Shown here in pieces: positions 50,018 to 59,200 of a stretch of DNA of 64,000 nt. The notes below the pieces were generated by a model, which was not told where the DNA came from, did not search any database, and saw nothing but the letters and a program-made list of their open reading frames with translations. Position 1 is the first letter of the stretch; the number at the start of each line of letters is the position of its first letter. This stretch comes from Thermoleophilaceae bacterium (GTDB lineage Bacteria; Actinomycetota; Thermoleophilia; Solirubrobacterales; Thermoleophilaceae), in NCBI GenBank assembly GCA_040901445.1, contig JBBDYQ010000014.1, forward strand, positions 1-64,000. The letters run 5' to 3'. Position numbers and translations under genes: made by a program.

Positions 50018-50769
50018 CCGATCTCGCGGCGCAGCCGCTCGAGGGTCTCGTCGCTCACCGACACAAGCACGTCCACCATGCGAGGGTCGAACTGGCTGCC
50101 TGAGCCCGCGCTGATGGCCGCGCGCGCGGCCGCGAAGCTCTGCGCGGAGCGGTACGGGCGCTCCGTGGTGATGGCGTCGAGCGCATCGGCCACCGCGAAC
50201 ACGCGCGCGCTCAGGGGGATGTCCTCGCCCGCCAGCCCGTCGGGGTAGCCGCCGCCGTCCCAGCGCTCGTGGTGGTGACGGACCACCGCGCGCGCGGCGT
50301 CGAGGAACGGGATGCCGGCGAGGATGTCCCAGCCCACGGCGGGGTGGGTGCGCATGAGCGCCCGCTCCTCGGCGTTGAGCGCCTCCTTCTTGTGGAGGAT
50401 GCCGTCGGGGACGGCGACCTTGCCGATGTCGTGCAGCAGGAAGCCCATCTCGCTCTGCGGATCGTCCGCGAGAGCGGCGTCGATCACGCGCGCCAGCTCG
50501 AGCCCGTACGCGGCCACGCGCTCGGCGTGCTTGCCGGTGTAGGCGTCGCGCGCCTCGACCGCGTTGGTGAGCGCCCGCACGGTGTGGACGTAGGAGTCGC
50601 GCAGCTCCACGCTGCGCGCGCGCTCCTCCTTGAACGTGTCGTTGAGGTCCCGGGCGTAGTGCTCGAGCTGGCGCTCCTTCTCCGCCACGAGGCGCTCGCG
50701 CTCGGCCAGCTGCGCCTTGAGCCGCTCGAGTTCGTCATCCATCCCCTGCCGGGCGAGCCCCTCAGTCAT
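50014..50769 (-). CDS. HD-GYP domain protein (probable c-di-GMP phosphodiesterase)
   Basis: The 251-aa product has an N-terminal coiled coil (about 10-60, rich in Glu/Arg/Leu) and a C-terminal HD-GYP domain with LLHDIGKVAVPDGIL, LMRTHPAVGWDIL and the defining HHERWDGGGYPDGLAGEDIP (HHE and GYP motifs intact). Such domains hydrolyse c-di-GMP to GMP. It overlaps the upstream hybrid kinase by 8 bp and the receiver by 4 bp, so the three are made together. A PAS-GGDEF-EAL protein at 28770 could supply or share the nucleotide. Confidence 0.93.
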   Translation of the reverse strand: MTEGLARQGMDDELERLKAQLAERERLVAEKERQLEHYARDLNDTFKEERARSVELRDSYVHTVRALTNAVEARDAYTGKHAERVAAYGLELARVIDAALADDPQSEMGFLLHDIGKVAVPDGILHKKEALNAEERALMRTHPAVGWDILAGIPFLDAARAVVRHHHERWDGGGYPDGLAGEDIPLSARVFAVADALDAITTERPYRSAQSFAAARAAISAGSGSQFDPRMVDVLVSVSDETLERLRREIG

Positions 50770-53239
50770 CGCGCTCCAGGCTACCGGGAGCCTGCCCCGA
50801 CAGTGTGTCGAGCACCGCCGTCGCGGCCTCCTCGAGGGGCACGGGATCGGGGGTGAGGTTGGCGATGCCAGGCGCGTCGTCGCCCACCGAGAACAGCACC
50901 ACCCGGCGGCCGAGGCGGCGCCCGCGGAGATCGAGCGCGGCGAGGGCGGCCTGCGGGCTGCGCATGCCGGCGTCCACGAGCGCCACCTCGAAGCGCTCGT
51001 TCCTGCACGTCCTGGCGGCGGCGGCCGCGCTCGTGGCCCACTCGTGGACCACGCCCACGCGGTCGAGTGTGGGCTCGAGCCGCTCGCGCAGCGCCGCCCT
51101 GCCCACCACGATCACGCGGGTGCGCCCGGCGAGAACCGCGCCACCGAGCGCGTCGCCGAGCTCCTCGGCGTCGATCGGCTTGCTCACGGTCCACTCGCCC
51201 GCAAGCGCCTCGCGGCCCGACAGCACGGACACGACGACGACCGGGGTGGCCCGCAGGTTGGGGTGGGAGCGGATCTCGCGCAGCACGGCGAAGCCGTTCA
51301 TCCCCGGCATGAAGAGGTCGAGCGTCACCGCGTCGAAGCCGCCGCCGTTGAGCCGCTGGAGCGCCTCGGCGCCGCTGTGGACCTCAACCGAGGTCACGCC
51401 GTAGGGCTCGAGCTGCGCGGCGATGAGCTCGGTGATCTCGGGCTGGTCGTCCACCACGAGCACGCGCTTGCCGCGGATGGCCAGGCGCGGAGCCGCCTCC
51501 TCCCCCACGCTCGGCTCGCGCGGGAGCCGCACGGTGAACGTGGAGCCCTTCCCGGGCTCGCTCTCCACCTCGACCTCGCCCTCGTGCAGGTCCACCAGGG
51601 AGCGCACGATCGCGAGGCCCAGGCCCGTGCCGGCCGGCCTGCCGCCGGGGCCCTGGTCGTCACCGCGGTAGAAGCGGTCGAAGGCGTGCTCCTGCTCGCC
51701 GGCCGTCATGCCGCGGCCGGTGTCGGTCACCGCCAGCGCCACCCATGAGCCGTCACCGCGGGCGCGCACCGAGAGCGTGCCGCCCTCATCCGTGTAGAGA
51801 TGGGCGTTTGTCACCAGGTTGGTGAGGATCTGGCGCAGGCGGGCGGGGTCGGCGAAGGCGCGCGGCAGGCCCGACGGCACGTCGAGCTCCAGGGTCTGGC
51901 CCTTGCTCTCGAGCCGGGGGCGCATGAGCGTGGCGATCTCCTCCACCTGCTCGCGCACCTCCACGGGCCGGCGGTGCAGCTCGATCTTGCCCGCCTCGGC
52001 CCGGGCCACCTCGAGCAGGTCGTTCACGAGGTCCACCAGCCGGTTGGTGCTGAGGACGATCACGTCGACGAACTCGCGCTGGCGCACGTCGAGCGCCTCG
52101 GTGCGGCTGAGCAGCTCGGCGAAGCCCTTGATGGAGGTGAGCGGGCTGCGCAGCTCGTGCGAGGCGGTGGCCACGAACTCGCTCTTCAACCGCTCCAGGC
52201 GAGCGCGCTCGGAGATGTCGCGGATCGTCCAGACGGTGCCCTCGCCGGGGGCGCCCAGCGGCGCGGCGGTGACCGCGAGGGTGCGGCCGCCATGCTCGGT
52301 GAGCACCTCCCCCACGAGCGCGTCCCCCGCCGGCGGCAGGGGGCTCTCCCTGGCGTTCACCTTCACCCCGGGCGCGAGCTCGGGGACGAGCTCCGCCGCG
52401 CGGGGGTTGGCGGTGGTGACCACGCCTTCGGGGTCGCAGGCCACCAGGGCGTCGCCCAGGCTCTCCACCGTCACGGCCAGCTTGTGGCGCTCCTCCTCGA
52501 TCCGCCCATGGGCGGCGTGCAGCTCGTCCGCCATGGTGTTGAACGCGGTGCCGAGATCGCGCAGCTCGCGCGGGCCGGCCGGGCTCACCCGGCGATCCAG
52601 CTCGCCCGAGGACAGCCGCCGGGTGGCGCCCAGCAGATCGTCCAGCGGCCGGCGCATGCCGGCCACCAGCGTGCCCACGAGCCCGGCCACGGCGAGCACG
52701 GCCAGACCCCCGGCGATGCTCACGATGAGCAGCGCCTCGCGCGTGTCGCCGGTGGCCTGATCGCGCGCCGCGGCGCGGCGCACCTGCTGGCGCTGGGCGA
52801 TCCTCGCGCTGAAGGCCCGCGCCTCCACGAGCGAGTCCGTGAGCTCCTGCTCGCCGCGGCGACCATTTGTGCGCCGGAGCAGTTCCGCGGACGCGCGCGC
52901 CCGCTCCTGCGCCTCGATGCGCTCCCGGACGAGCTGCCGGCTCTGCGTGTCGCCTTCGGCCAGTGCGAGGGCGGCGGTGGCCTGCGCGTCGAAGGTCAGC
53001 GCGGCGCGCCGGCGGGCGTCGGCGGTGCCGCGTGCCTGCAGCGCGGCCTCCTCGATCACGCCCGCGGCGAGCACCCGCGAGGCGGCGGCCTCGAGCTCGT
53101 AGGCCTGAGCCAGCCGGTCCTCGTACTTCTGCCGGGCGTCGTAGAGCGCCCCGACACCGAGCGCGGCGATGAACGCCAGCAGGACGCAGGTGCCGAGCAG
53201 CGCGAGCTGCAGGATCCTGCCGATCGACGGTGCCTTCAT
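50762..53239 (-). CDS. Hybrid sensor histidine kinase
   Basis: The 825-aa membrane kinase starts MKAPSIGRILQLALLGTCVL. A first helix (about 8-30), an extracytoplasmic helical sensor (about 31-165, CHASE3-like), a second helix (about 168-192), HAMP, a PAS-like domain, HisKA with His361 (FVATASHELRSPLTSIKGFA), HATPase_c, and a receiver with Asp641 (VTLDLFMPGMNGFAVL) follow. The last 130 residues look like a second, degenerate receiver (RVIVVGRAALRERLEPTLDR, VALVDAGMRS). A frame extends upstream to 53461, but its start overlaps the divergent gene; ATG 53239 fits. It is coupled to HD-GYP and receiver genes. Confidence 0.94.
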   Translation of the reverse strand: MKAPSIGRILQLALLGTCVLLAFIAALGVGALYDARQKYEDRLAQAYELEAAASRVLAAGVIEEAALQARGTADARRRAALTFDAQATAALALAEGDTQSRQLVRERIEAQERARASAELLRRTNGRRGEQELTDSLVEARAFSARIAQRQQVRRAAARDQATGDTREALLIVSIAGGLAVLAVAGLVGTLVAGMRRPLDDLLGATRRLSSGELDRRVSPAGPRELRDLGTAFNTMADELHAAHGRIEEERHKLAVTVESLGDALVACDPEGVVTTANPRAAELVPELAPGVKVNARESPLPPAGDALVGEVLTEHGGRTLAVTAAPLGAPGEGTVWTIRDISERARLERLKSEFVATASHELRSPLTSIKGFAELLSRTEALDVRQREFVDVIVLSTNRLVDLVNDLLEVARAEAGKIELHRRPVEVREQVEEIATLMRPRLESKGQTLELDVPSGLPRAFADPARLRQILTNLVTNAHLYTDEGGTLSVRARGDGSWVALAVTDTGRGMTAGEQEHAFDRFYRGDDQGPGGRPAGTGLGLAIVRSLVDLHEGEVEVESEPGKGSTFTVRLPREPSVGEEAAPRLAIRGKRVLVVDDQPEITELIAAQLEPYGVTSVEVHSGAEALQRLNGGGFDAVTLDLFMPGMNGFAVLREIRSHPNLRATPVVVVSVLSGREALAGEWTVSKPIDAEELGDALGGAVLAGRTRVIVVGRAALRERLEPTLDRVGVVHEWATSAAAAARTCRNERFEVALVDAGMRSPQAALAALDLRGRRLGRRVVLFSVGDDAPGIANLTPDPVPLEEAATAVLDTLSGQAPGSLERDD

Positions 53240-53277
53240 GGAGCGAAAATAGACGGGATCGCGGCTACCATGGGGCT

Positions 53278-53931
53278 GTGGAGCTGGTCCGCACCTGGGT
53301 TCGCTGGACTTCGACCGCCCTTGGCGCGTCCCTGCTCGTGCCGGCCGCCGTGATGATCGTCGCCGCAGGCGTGGCCATCGGCGGCGGCGGCCTCGGGGGG
53401 ATCGGGGCGCTGGGCCAGCTCGTCGAGGGCCCGCGCGACCCACTCGCCGCGGTCCAGGCACTCGATCCCGCGGACGACACGCTGGCGGCCGACCCGTCGG
53501 CGCTGATCACGACCACTGCGTCGGACGACTTCGCGGCCGCGAACGGCGGCCCGGGCGGCGCGCCCGGGACCGGCGATCGCGGCGGCTCGGGCGGCGGCGA
53601 GACGGGCGGCGGCGCCCCCGGCGGCGGCGAGCGCGGAGGGGGCGCTCCCGGAGGCGGCGGCGGAGGAGGCGGCGGAACGCCCGGCGGCGACGGAGGCGGC
53701 GGAACGCCCGGCGGAGGCGGCGACGACAACCCCGCCACTTCCGGGCCCGGCCCGCTCCAGCCGGTCGAAGAGGGAGCCGACGAGATCATCGAGCAGCTCC
53801 CCGAGCCCGTCGGCCCGCTCAGCGGGGACGTCATCGACCAGGTCGTGGAGCTCGGGGAGCAGCTTCTCGGCCAGCCCGAGCAGATCCTCGGCCAGCCCGG
53901 CGACCTGCCGGGCAGCCTCGGCGGCCCCTGA
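53278..53931 (+). CDS. Glycine-rich single-pass membrane protein
   Basis: The 217-aa product has one N-terminal helix (about 14-40, TALGASLLVPAAVMIVAAGV), a 75-residue Gly/Ala/Pro low-complexity stretch, and an acidic C-terminus with the imperfect repeat GEQLLGQPEQILGQPGDLPG. No family recognised. The GTG at 53278 is preferred over a GTG at 53230 that lies inside the kinase gene start. It interrupts an otherwise minus-strand block, divergent from the hybrid kinase (38 bp) and convergent with folB (25 bp). It could be a surface linker protein. Confidence 0.6.
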   Translation: MELVRTWVRWTSTALGASLLVPAAVMIVAAGVAIGGGGLGGIGALGQLVEGPRDPLAAVQALDPADDTLAADPSALITTTASDDFAAANGGPGGAPGTGDRGGSGGGETGGGAPGGGERGGGAPGGGGGGGGGTPGGDGGGGTPGGGGDDNPATSGPGPLQPVEEGADEIIEQLPEPVGPLSGDVIDQVVELGEQLLGQPEQILGQPGDLPGSLGGP

Positions 53932-53956
53932 GCCGCAGGGCGACGCGGATCGCGGC

Positions 53957-54370
53957 TCAGGCTTCCTTCCAGACCTCCACCGAGACCTCCTGCACCGGCA
54001 GCGGGATCGGCGGCTCGGGCTTGGAGGCCCGGACCGAGACGGTGTTGGCGTCGAAGCGCTCGATCAGCCGGTCGCAGATGGCCGAACAGAGCCGCTCCAG
54101 GGTCTTGTACGAGCGCTCCTGGGCGGCGAGGTAGACCTGCTGGCAGACCTCGCCGTAGTCCACGGTGTCCTCGACGCGGTCGGTGACCGTGGCGTCGCAG
54201 TCGCCGACCTCGAATGAGATGTCGAACACCAACCGCTGCCCGACCTCGCGCTCCGCGGCCTCCACCCCGTGGTGCGTGTAGACCGACAGGCCGGCGATCT
54301 CGACGGTGACGGCCGGCTCCGTGGCCTCCTCGTCGTCCTCGCGGTCGATGTCCTCGTCGTGCTCGTCCAT
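53957..54370 (-). CDS. folB: Dihydroneopterin aldolase
   Basis: The 137-aa product has the FolB core (VTVEIAGLSVYTHHGVEAAE, REVGQRLVFDISFEV, DTVDYGEVCQQVY, LERLCSAICDRLIERF) and the catalytic Lys in RASKPEPPIPLPVQEVSVEV. Glu of the HHGVEAAE motif is the substrate anchor. A 20-residue acidic N-terminal tail (MDEHDEDIDREDDEEATEPA) is unusual and probably disordered; a shorter start is possible. It follows folP by 27 bp, the gap holding a perfect palindrome. Confidence 0.93.
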   Translation of the reverse strand: MDEHDEDIDREDDEEATEPAVTVEIAGLSVYTHHGVEAAEREVGQRLVFDISFEVGDCDATVTDRVEDTVDYGEVCQQVYLAAQERSYKTLERLCSAICDRLIERFDANTVSVRASKPEPPIPLPVQEVSVEVWKEA

Positions 54371-54381
54371 GGCTCAGCCGG

Positions 54382-54407
54382 GGATGGCTGACTCGAGTCA
54401 GCCATCC
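54382..54407. repeat. 26-bp perfect palindrome at the folP stop / folB start
   Basis: From 54382 to 54407 every base pairs with its mirror: half-site GGATGGCTGACTC, then GAGTCAGCCATCC. It covers the folP stop (TGA at 54400-54398) and ends 12 bp before the folB ATG. It could be a dimeric-protein site, a translational-coupling hairpin, or a REP-like insertion. No similar sequence was noticed elsewhere in the window. Confidence 0.8.
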
Positions 54408-55198
54408 ATGCCGACCGTAGCAGCGGCGACCGCCAGCGCATCGGCGACCTCGCGCACGTCGTGCACGCGAAACATCGTCGCCCCGCGCTCGTAGGCGAGC
54501 ACGTTGGTCGCGATCGTGCCGGGGAGCCGTTCCGCCTCGGGCCGCCCGGTGAGCTTGCCGAGGAACGACTTGCGTGACGTGCCGATCATCACGGGACGCC
54601 CGATGGCCACGATCTCGCCGAGGCGCCGGAGCATCTCGAGGTTGTGCTCGAGGGTCTTGCCGAAGCCGATGCCCGGGTCAAGCCAGACGCGCTCCTCGGG
54701 CACGCCCTCCGCGACCGCGAAGGCCAGGCGCTCCTCCAGGAAGGCGCGCACGTCGGACACCACGTCGTCGTAGCGCGGCTCGGCCTGCATCGTGCGCGGC
54801 TCGCCGAGCATGTGCATGAGGCAGCAGTCCACGCCGGCGTCTGCCACGAGGCCCGCGAGCTCAGGGTCGAAGCGGAAGGCGGAGACGTCGTTGACCATCA
54901 GCGCTCCGGCCTCCACTGCCGCACGTGCAACGGCGAGCTTGGTGGTGTCGATCGAGATCGCCGGCCCGGCGTCCGCCAGCCCCTCGATCACGGGCAGCAC
55001 CCGCCGCAGCTCCTCCGCCTCGGGGACGGGGTCGGCTCCGGGGCGAGTGGATTCGCCGCCGATGTCGAGGAAGCCCGCCCCGTCGGCGGCGAGCTCGCGC
55101 CCGTGGGCGACGGCGGCGTCGCGCTCCAGGAAGCGGCCGCCGTCGGAGAACGAATCGGGCGTCACATTGACCACGCCCATGACACGGGGCTCCCTCAT
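54398..55198 (-). CDS. folP: Dihydropteroate synthase
   Basis: The 266-aa TIM-barrel enzyme joins p-aminobenzoate to the pterin pyrophosphate; it is the sulfonamide target. It has MGVVNVTPDSFSDGGRF (pterin loop), GFLDIGGESTRPGAD, ISIDTTKLAVARAAVEAGAL, LMHMLGEPRTMQ, VWLDPGIGFGKTLEHNLEML and VMIGTSRKSFLGKL. All family blocks are intact and the length is normal. It is 26 bp after ftsH and 27 bp before folB. No folE gene was found beside it, unlike mycobacteria. Confidence 0.97.
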   Translation of the reverse strand: MREPRVMGVVNVTPDSFSDGGRFLERDAAVAHGRELAADGAGFLDIGGESTRPGADPVPEAEELRRVLPVIEGLADAGPAISIDTTKLAVARAAVEAGALMVNDVSAFRFDPELAGLVADAGVDCCLMHMLGEPRTMQAEPRYDDVVSDVRAFLEERLAFAVAEGVPEERVWLDPGIGFGKTLEHNLEMLRRLGEIVAIGRPVMIGTSRKSFLGKLTGRPEAERLPGTIATNVLAYERGATMFRVHDVREVADALAVAAATVGMDG

Positions 55199-55224
55199 GG
55201 CGAGGGCGAGTATGCCCGCTGCCG

Positions 55225-57216
55225 CTAGCGGTCGCGCTCGTCCGCGCGCATCTCGGCTGCCAGGCCGGGGCGCGGCAGGGGGCGCGGAGCCGGCTCGGGC
55301 TTGCGCGCCGGGCGCTCGGGCGTGGGCGGCGACTCCGGCGGGCGGACGGGCTCGTCCGGGCCGAACACCTCCTCCTCGGCCTTGCCGTCGAGCAGCTGGA
55401 GGAACTCCTCGCGCTCGATGGTCTCGCGCCGCAGCAGGATCTCGCTGGTGAAGTCCAGCTCCTCGCGGTGGCCGGCGAGGATGTCGCGCGCCATCTGGTG
55501 CGCCTCCTCGACGATGCGGCGGATCTCGGAGTCGATCTCGCGCGCCACGTCGTCGGAGTAGTCGGGCTCGTTGCTGAACTCGCGGCCGAGGAACGGCTGG
55601 CCGTGGTCATGGCCGAACACGCGCGGGCCGAGCTTCTCGCTCATCCCGAAGCGCATGACCATCTGCTTGGCCGTGGCGGTGACCTTCTCGAGGTCGTTGG
55701 AGGCGCCGGTGGTGACCTCGGCGAACACCAGCTCCTCCGCGGCGCGCCCGCCCAGGGTCATCGCCATCGTGTCCGACAGCTCCCCGCGCGTGGTGAGGAA
55801 CTTGTCCTCGGTGGGCAGGCTGATGGTGTAGCCCAGCGCCTGGCCGCGCGAGACGACGCTGATCTTGTGCACCGGATCGGTGTTCTCCAGGTAATGCGCC
55901 ACCAGCGCATGGCCCATCTCATGAAACGCCGTCACCCGCCGCTCCTTCTCGCTCATCACCCTCGTCTTCTTCTCCGGACCGGCGATCACCCGCATGATCC
56001 CCTCCTCCAGATGCAGATGGCCGATCTCCCTGTGGCCCTGGCGGGCCGCCAGCAGCGCCGCCTCGTTCACCAGGTTCGAGAGATCCGCGCCCGTGAAGCC
56101 GGGAGTCTGCGCCGCCAGGTTGTCGAGATCGATCTCCTTCGCCAACGGCTTGCCCCTGGTATGCACCGCCAGGATCTGAGCGCGGCCCTTGCGATCAGGG
56201 CGGTCCACCACGATCTGGCGATCGAACCGCCCCGGCCGCAGCAGCGCCGGGTCGAGGATGTCGGGCCGGTTGGTGGCCGCGATCAAGATCACGTTGTCCT
56301 TCATCTCGAACCCGTCCATCTCCACCAGCAGCTGGTTCAGCGTCTGCTCACGCTCGTCATGACCACCGCCCATACCCGCACCCCTATGACGGCCGACGGC
56401 ATCGATCTCGTCCATGAAGATGATGCACGGCGAGTTCTGCTTCGCCTGCTCGAACAGATCCCGCACCCGCGACGCCCCCACACCCACGAACATCTCCACG
56501 AAATCGCTGCCCGAGATCGAGAAGAACGGCACCCCAGCCTCACCCGCAACAGCACGCGCCAGCAACGTCTTGCCCGTACCCGGCGGCCCATACAACAACA
56601 CGCCCTTCGGGATCCGCGCCCCCAGCGCCTGGAACTTCTTCGGGTTCTCGAGGAACTCCTTGATCTCGTGCAGCTCCTCGACCGCCTCCTCCACCCCCGC
56701 CACGTCCCGAAACGTGATCTTCGGCGCGTCAACCGACATGCGCTTGGCGCGTGACTTGCCGAACGACATCACCTTCGAGCCGCCGCCCTGCATCTGGTTG
56801 ATGATGAAGAGCCAGAAGAGCAGGAAGATCACGAACGGCAGGACGTAGGTGAGCACCGTGACCCAGCCGCCGCCGCCCTTCGACTTGACGTCGATGGGGA
56901 TGTCGTTTGCCTGAAGCGTGTTGACGAGCGACTGCTCCGTGTTGTCCGGATACGCGGCCTCGTACTTGCGGCCGTCGTCGCGCGTGACGTCGATGGAGTT
57001 GTCCTTGGTGTTGAGGACGACATCCTTCACGTCGCCGCGCTCCACCTGCTGGATGAACTGGGTGTAGTTCGGGGGCGTCTCCTGCTCCCCCGGGCTGATG
57101 AGCTTCTGCGCGAAGAACGCGAGCACCACCACGATGAGAATCGGGAAGGCGGCGCTCTTGAAGAACCTGCTCACAGTGAGCTTCAACTCCTGATCGGGGC
57201 TCCCGCCCCCGTTCAC
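55225..57216 (-). CDS. ftsH: Membrane ATP-dependent zinc metalloprotease FtsH
   Basis: The 663-aa protein has two N-terminal membrane helices (about 20-40 and 118-140) around a small outer domain, an AAA+ domain with Walker A GPPGTGKT (210-217) and the SRH ([20 protein letters not shown]), and the M41 protease domain with HEMGH (432-436). The C-terminus is Pro/Glu-rich. The start is GTG. Codon use is mosaic: from about 55870 to 56745 codons such as TTG, TAT, GGT, CGT and GCT become frequent, while both ends use the GC-ending codons normal for the window. It lies between hpt (33 bp) and folP. Confidence 0.97.
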   Translation of the reverse strand: MNGGGSPDQELKLTVSRFFKSAAFPILIVVVLAFFAQKLISPGEQETPPNYTQFIQQVERGDVKDVVLNTKDNSIDVTRDDGRKYEAAYPDNTEQSLVNTLQANDIPIDVKSKGGGGWVTVLTYVLPFVIFLLFWLFIINQMQGGGSKVMSFGKSRAKRMSVDAPKITFRDVAGVEEAVEELHEIKEFLENPKKFQALGARIPKGVLLYGPPGTGKTLLARAVAGEAGVPFFSISGSDFVEMFVGVGASRVRDLFEQAKQNSPCIIFMDEIDAVGRHRGAGMGGGHDEREQTLNQLLVEMDGFEMKDNVILIAATNRPDILDPALLRPGRFDRQIVVDRPDRKGRAQILAVHTRGKPLAKEIDLDNLAAQTPGFTGADLSNLVNEAALLAARQGHREIGHLHLEEGIMRVIAGPEKKTRVMSEKERRVTAFHEMGHALVAHYLENTDPVHKISVVSRGQALGYTISLPTEDKFLTTRGELSDTMAMTLGGRAAEELVFAEVTTGASNDLEKVTATAKQMVMRFGMSEKLGPRVFGHDHGQPFLGREFSNEPDYSDDVAREIDSEIRRIVEEAHQMARDILAGHREELDFTSEILLRRETIEREEFLQLLDGKAEEEVFGPDEPVRPPESPPTPERPARKPEPAPRPLPRPGLAAEMRADERDR

Positions 57217-57249
57217 GGAGCAGGCATGAAACAGAGCGTAGCAGCGGCT

Positions 57250-57792
57250 CTACTGCTGCCTATCGGCCTCCAACGCCGCTACATAAGGGAGATTCCGGTA
57301 TCGCTCGGCGTGGTCCAAGCCGTACCCGATCGCGAACCTGTTGGGGATCTCGAAACCGACATAGCGGATGGGAAGGTCGACCTTGCGGCGCTCCGGCTTG
57401 GTGAGCAGCGCGCACACCTCGAGCGTGGCCGGGTTGCGCGCGTTGAGCGTCCGGAGCAGGTACGAGAGCGTGAGGCCGGAGTCCACGATGTCCTCCACGA
57501 CGAGGACATGGCGCCCCTCGATGGGCGCATCCAGGTCCTTGAGGATCCGCACGATGCCCGAGGAGTCCGTGGACGAGCCGTACGAGGCCACCGCCATGAA
57601 GTCCACCTCGCACGCCACCTCGAGCTCGCGCATGAGGTCGGAGAGGAAGAAGATCGCGCCCTTCAGGACCCCCACGAGCAGCAGGTCGCCGCGTGCGGCA
57701 TAGTCGCGCGAGACGGCGCGGCCCAGCTCGCGCACGCGGTGGGCAAGGTCGTCCTGCTGGACGAGGATCTCTCCGATCGCGGCATCGCGCAT
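57250..57792 (-). CDS. hpt: Hypoxanthine phosphoribosyltransferase
   Basis: The 180-aa purine-salvage enzyme has the phosphoribosyl-pyrophosphate motif VLVVEDIVDSGLTLSYLLRT, the flexible-loop region MAVASYGSSTDSSGIVRI, and KVDLPIRYVGFEIPNRFAIG with the base-binding end. The tilS-hpt-ftsH order is the classic one from Bacillus to Mycobacterium. The start follows hairpins at 57842-57920. Confidence 0.95.
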   Translation of the reverse strand: MRDAAIGEILVQQDDLAHRVRELGRAVSRDYAARGDLLLVGVLKGAIFFLSDLMRELEVACEVDFMAVASYGSSTDSSGIVRILKDLDAPIEGRHVLVVEDIVDSGLTLSYLLRTLNARNPATLEVCALLTKPERRKVDLPIRYVGFEIPNRFAIGYGLDHAERYRNLPYVAALEADRQQ

Positions 57793-57841
57793 CCGCCAGC
57801 CAGTCTAGGGGGCCCCCGCTCAGCGCCCGCACCTGGGCTGA

Positions 57842-57920
57842 GGGCCGGCGGAGCCGGCCCGGTCACGCGAGGCCGGACGCCGAGAGTGGGCTCGGTACCG
57901 CGGGGCTGGACGCCCCGCGG
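57842..57920 (-). terminator. Two hairpins between tilS and hpt
   Basis: GGGCCGGC/GCCGGCCC (57842-57849, 57853-57860; loop 3 nt) and CCGCGGGGC/GCCCCGCGG (57898-57906, 57912-57920; loop 5 nt) are both perfect. The second abuts the tilS stop (57923). There is no T-tract. They may end the cyclase-tilS transcript, leaving hpt-ftsH with its own promoter, or act as an RNA-processing site. Confidence 0.5.
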
Positions 57921-57922
57921 AG

Positions 57923-59200
57923 CTATCCCACTGACCGCCGGGCGGACAGGCCCACCGCGCCCGGGGCCGTCGGCTCGGCCCTAAACCGCTCCCCCACCGC
58001 CACGCCGGCGACCCACGCGATCTCACCGCCGGCCTCCACCACCGGCAGCGAGCGGCGCAGCTCGCGCGGGACCTTGCGGTCGGTGAAGAGGTCCTGGAGC
58101 GATTTGGTGCCGCCCAGCCCGGCGGGGCGCATGCGGTCGCCGTCCTGCCATGCACGCACCCCGACCACGGGCCCGAGCGCGGCGCCGTCGAGCACCACCT
58201 CGCCGGTCTCCGCAGCGCCCGCCCGCAGCTCCCAGTCCCCGAAGCGGGTCTCGCCGGGCACCGGCAGGAGCGCCGGCTCGGGCGCCGGCGCCTCGCGCGC
58301 GCGTGTGAAACGCAGGAAGCCGTACTCGGCCACGGCCCGGACCCCGCCGCCGAGGTCCAGGCTCGCGCTGCCCCCGCGCTCGCCCAGGCGCAGTGCGGCG
58401 TCGGCGTCGGAGCGCGTGAGCGCGATGCCCGCGGCCCGGCGCAGGACCAGCCGGGCGAGCGCCGGCGCCATGGCGCGAAGCTCCGCCTGCGGCAACGGAA
58501 CGCCGGGCCCACCGAGGGCCGTGAGAGCCTCGTCCACCGCCTGCTCGAGCACGTCATGCTCGTCGCGCAGCCGGCGGGCGGTCTCGGCCACGGTGCGCTC
58601 TGCGGCCGGCGCCACGTCACGCAGCGCCGGCAGGAGCCCGTACCGCACGCGCGCGCGCGCGAAACGGGAGTCGGTGTTCGACGCGTCCTCACGCCACGCC
58701 AGCCCCCGCTCGCGGCACCAGGAGCGCGTGTCCTCGCGCGTGGCATCGAGAAGCGGGCGCACGAGCCGGCCGCGGCGCGGCTCCATCCCCAGCAGGGCGC
58801 GCCGGCCCGGGGACGCGGCCAGCCGGTAGAGGACGGTCTCGGCCTGGTCGCTCGCGGTGTGAGCGGCCGCGTAGTCGCCCTCGGCGTGACGGTCGGCGAG
58901 GGCGTAGCGCGCCTCCCGCGCTGCAGCCTGCACGTTGCCCTCGCCCAGCTCCACCGGCTCCACGGCCAGCGGCACTCCGAGCTTCCCGCAGAGCCCCGTG
59001 CAGTGCTCCTCGTCGGCGCCCGCCTCGTCGCGCAGGCCGTAGTTCACGTGCAGCGCCGAGACGCGGGCGCCGAGCTCACGGGCCACGTCCAGCAGGCAGA
59101 CGGAGTCCGCTCCGCCCGACAGCAGCACGAGCAGCGGCGCCTCGGCCACCACGAGCCCGCTCGCGGCCGCGGCCTCGAGCGCACGCCCCGCCACCGTCAA
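57923..59200 (-). CDS. tilS: tRNA(Ile)-lysidine synthase
   Basis: The 425-aa N-type ATP pyrophosphatase makes lysidine at the wobble base of tRNA-Ile(CAU). The P-loop is SGGADS (28-33), followed by AAHTASDQAETVLYRLAASP, LVRPLLDATREDTRSWCRER and WREDASNTDSRFARARVRYG. The C-terminal domain has the family motif DRMRPAGLGGTKSLQDLFTD. The start is TTG 59200 overlapping the cyclase stop (TTGA); GTG 59194 is an alternative. It is essential in most bacteria. Confidence 0.94.
   Translation of the reverse strand: MTVAGRALEAAAASGLVVAEAPLLVLLSGGADSVCLLDVARELGARVSALHVNYGLRDEAGADEEHCTGLCGKLGVPLAVEPVELGEGNVQAAAREARYALADRHAEGDYAAAHTASDQAETVLYRLAASPGRRALLGMEPRRGRLVRPLLDATREDTRSWCRERGLAWREDASNTDSRFARARVRYGLLPALRDVAPAAERTVAETARRLRDEHDVLEQAVDEALTALGGPGVPLPQAELRAMAPALARLVLRRAAGIALTRSDADAALRLGERGGSASLDLGGGVRAVAEYGFLRFTRAREAPAPEPALLPVPGETRFGDWELRAGAAETGEVVLDGAALGPVVGVRAWQDGDRMRPAGLGGTKSLQDLFTDRKVPRELRRSLPVVEAGGEIAWVAGVAVGERFRAEPTAPGAVGLSARRSVG

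Noticed and set aside
53240-53461. Upstream extension of the hybrid kinase to 53461
   Set aside because: Pro/Arg-rich, lies over the divergent membrane-protein gene, and ATG 53239 directly precedes a normal first membrane helix.
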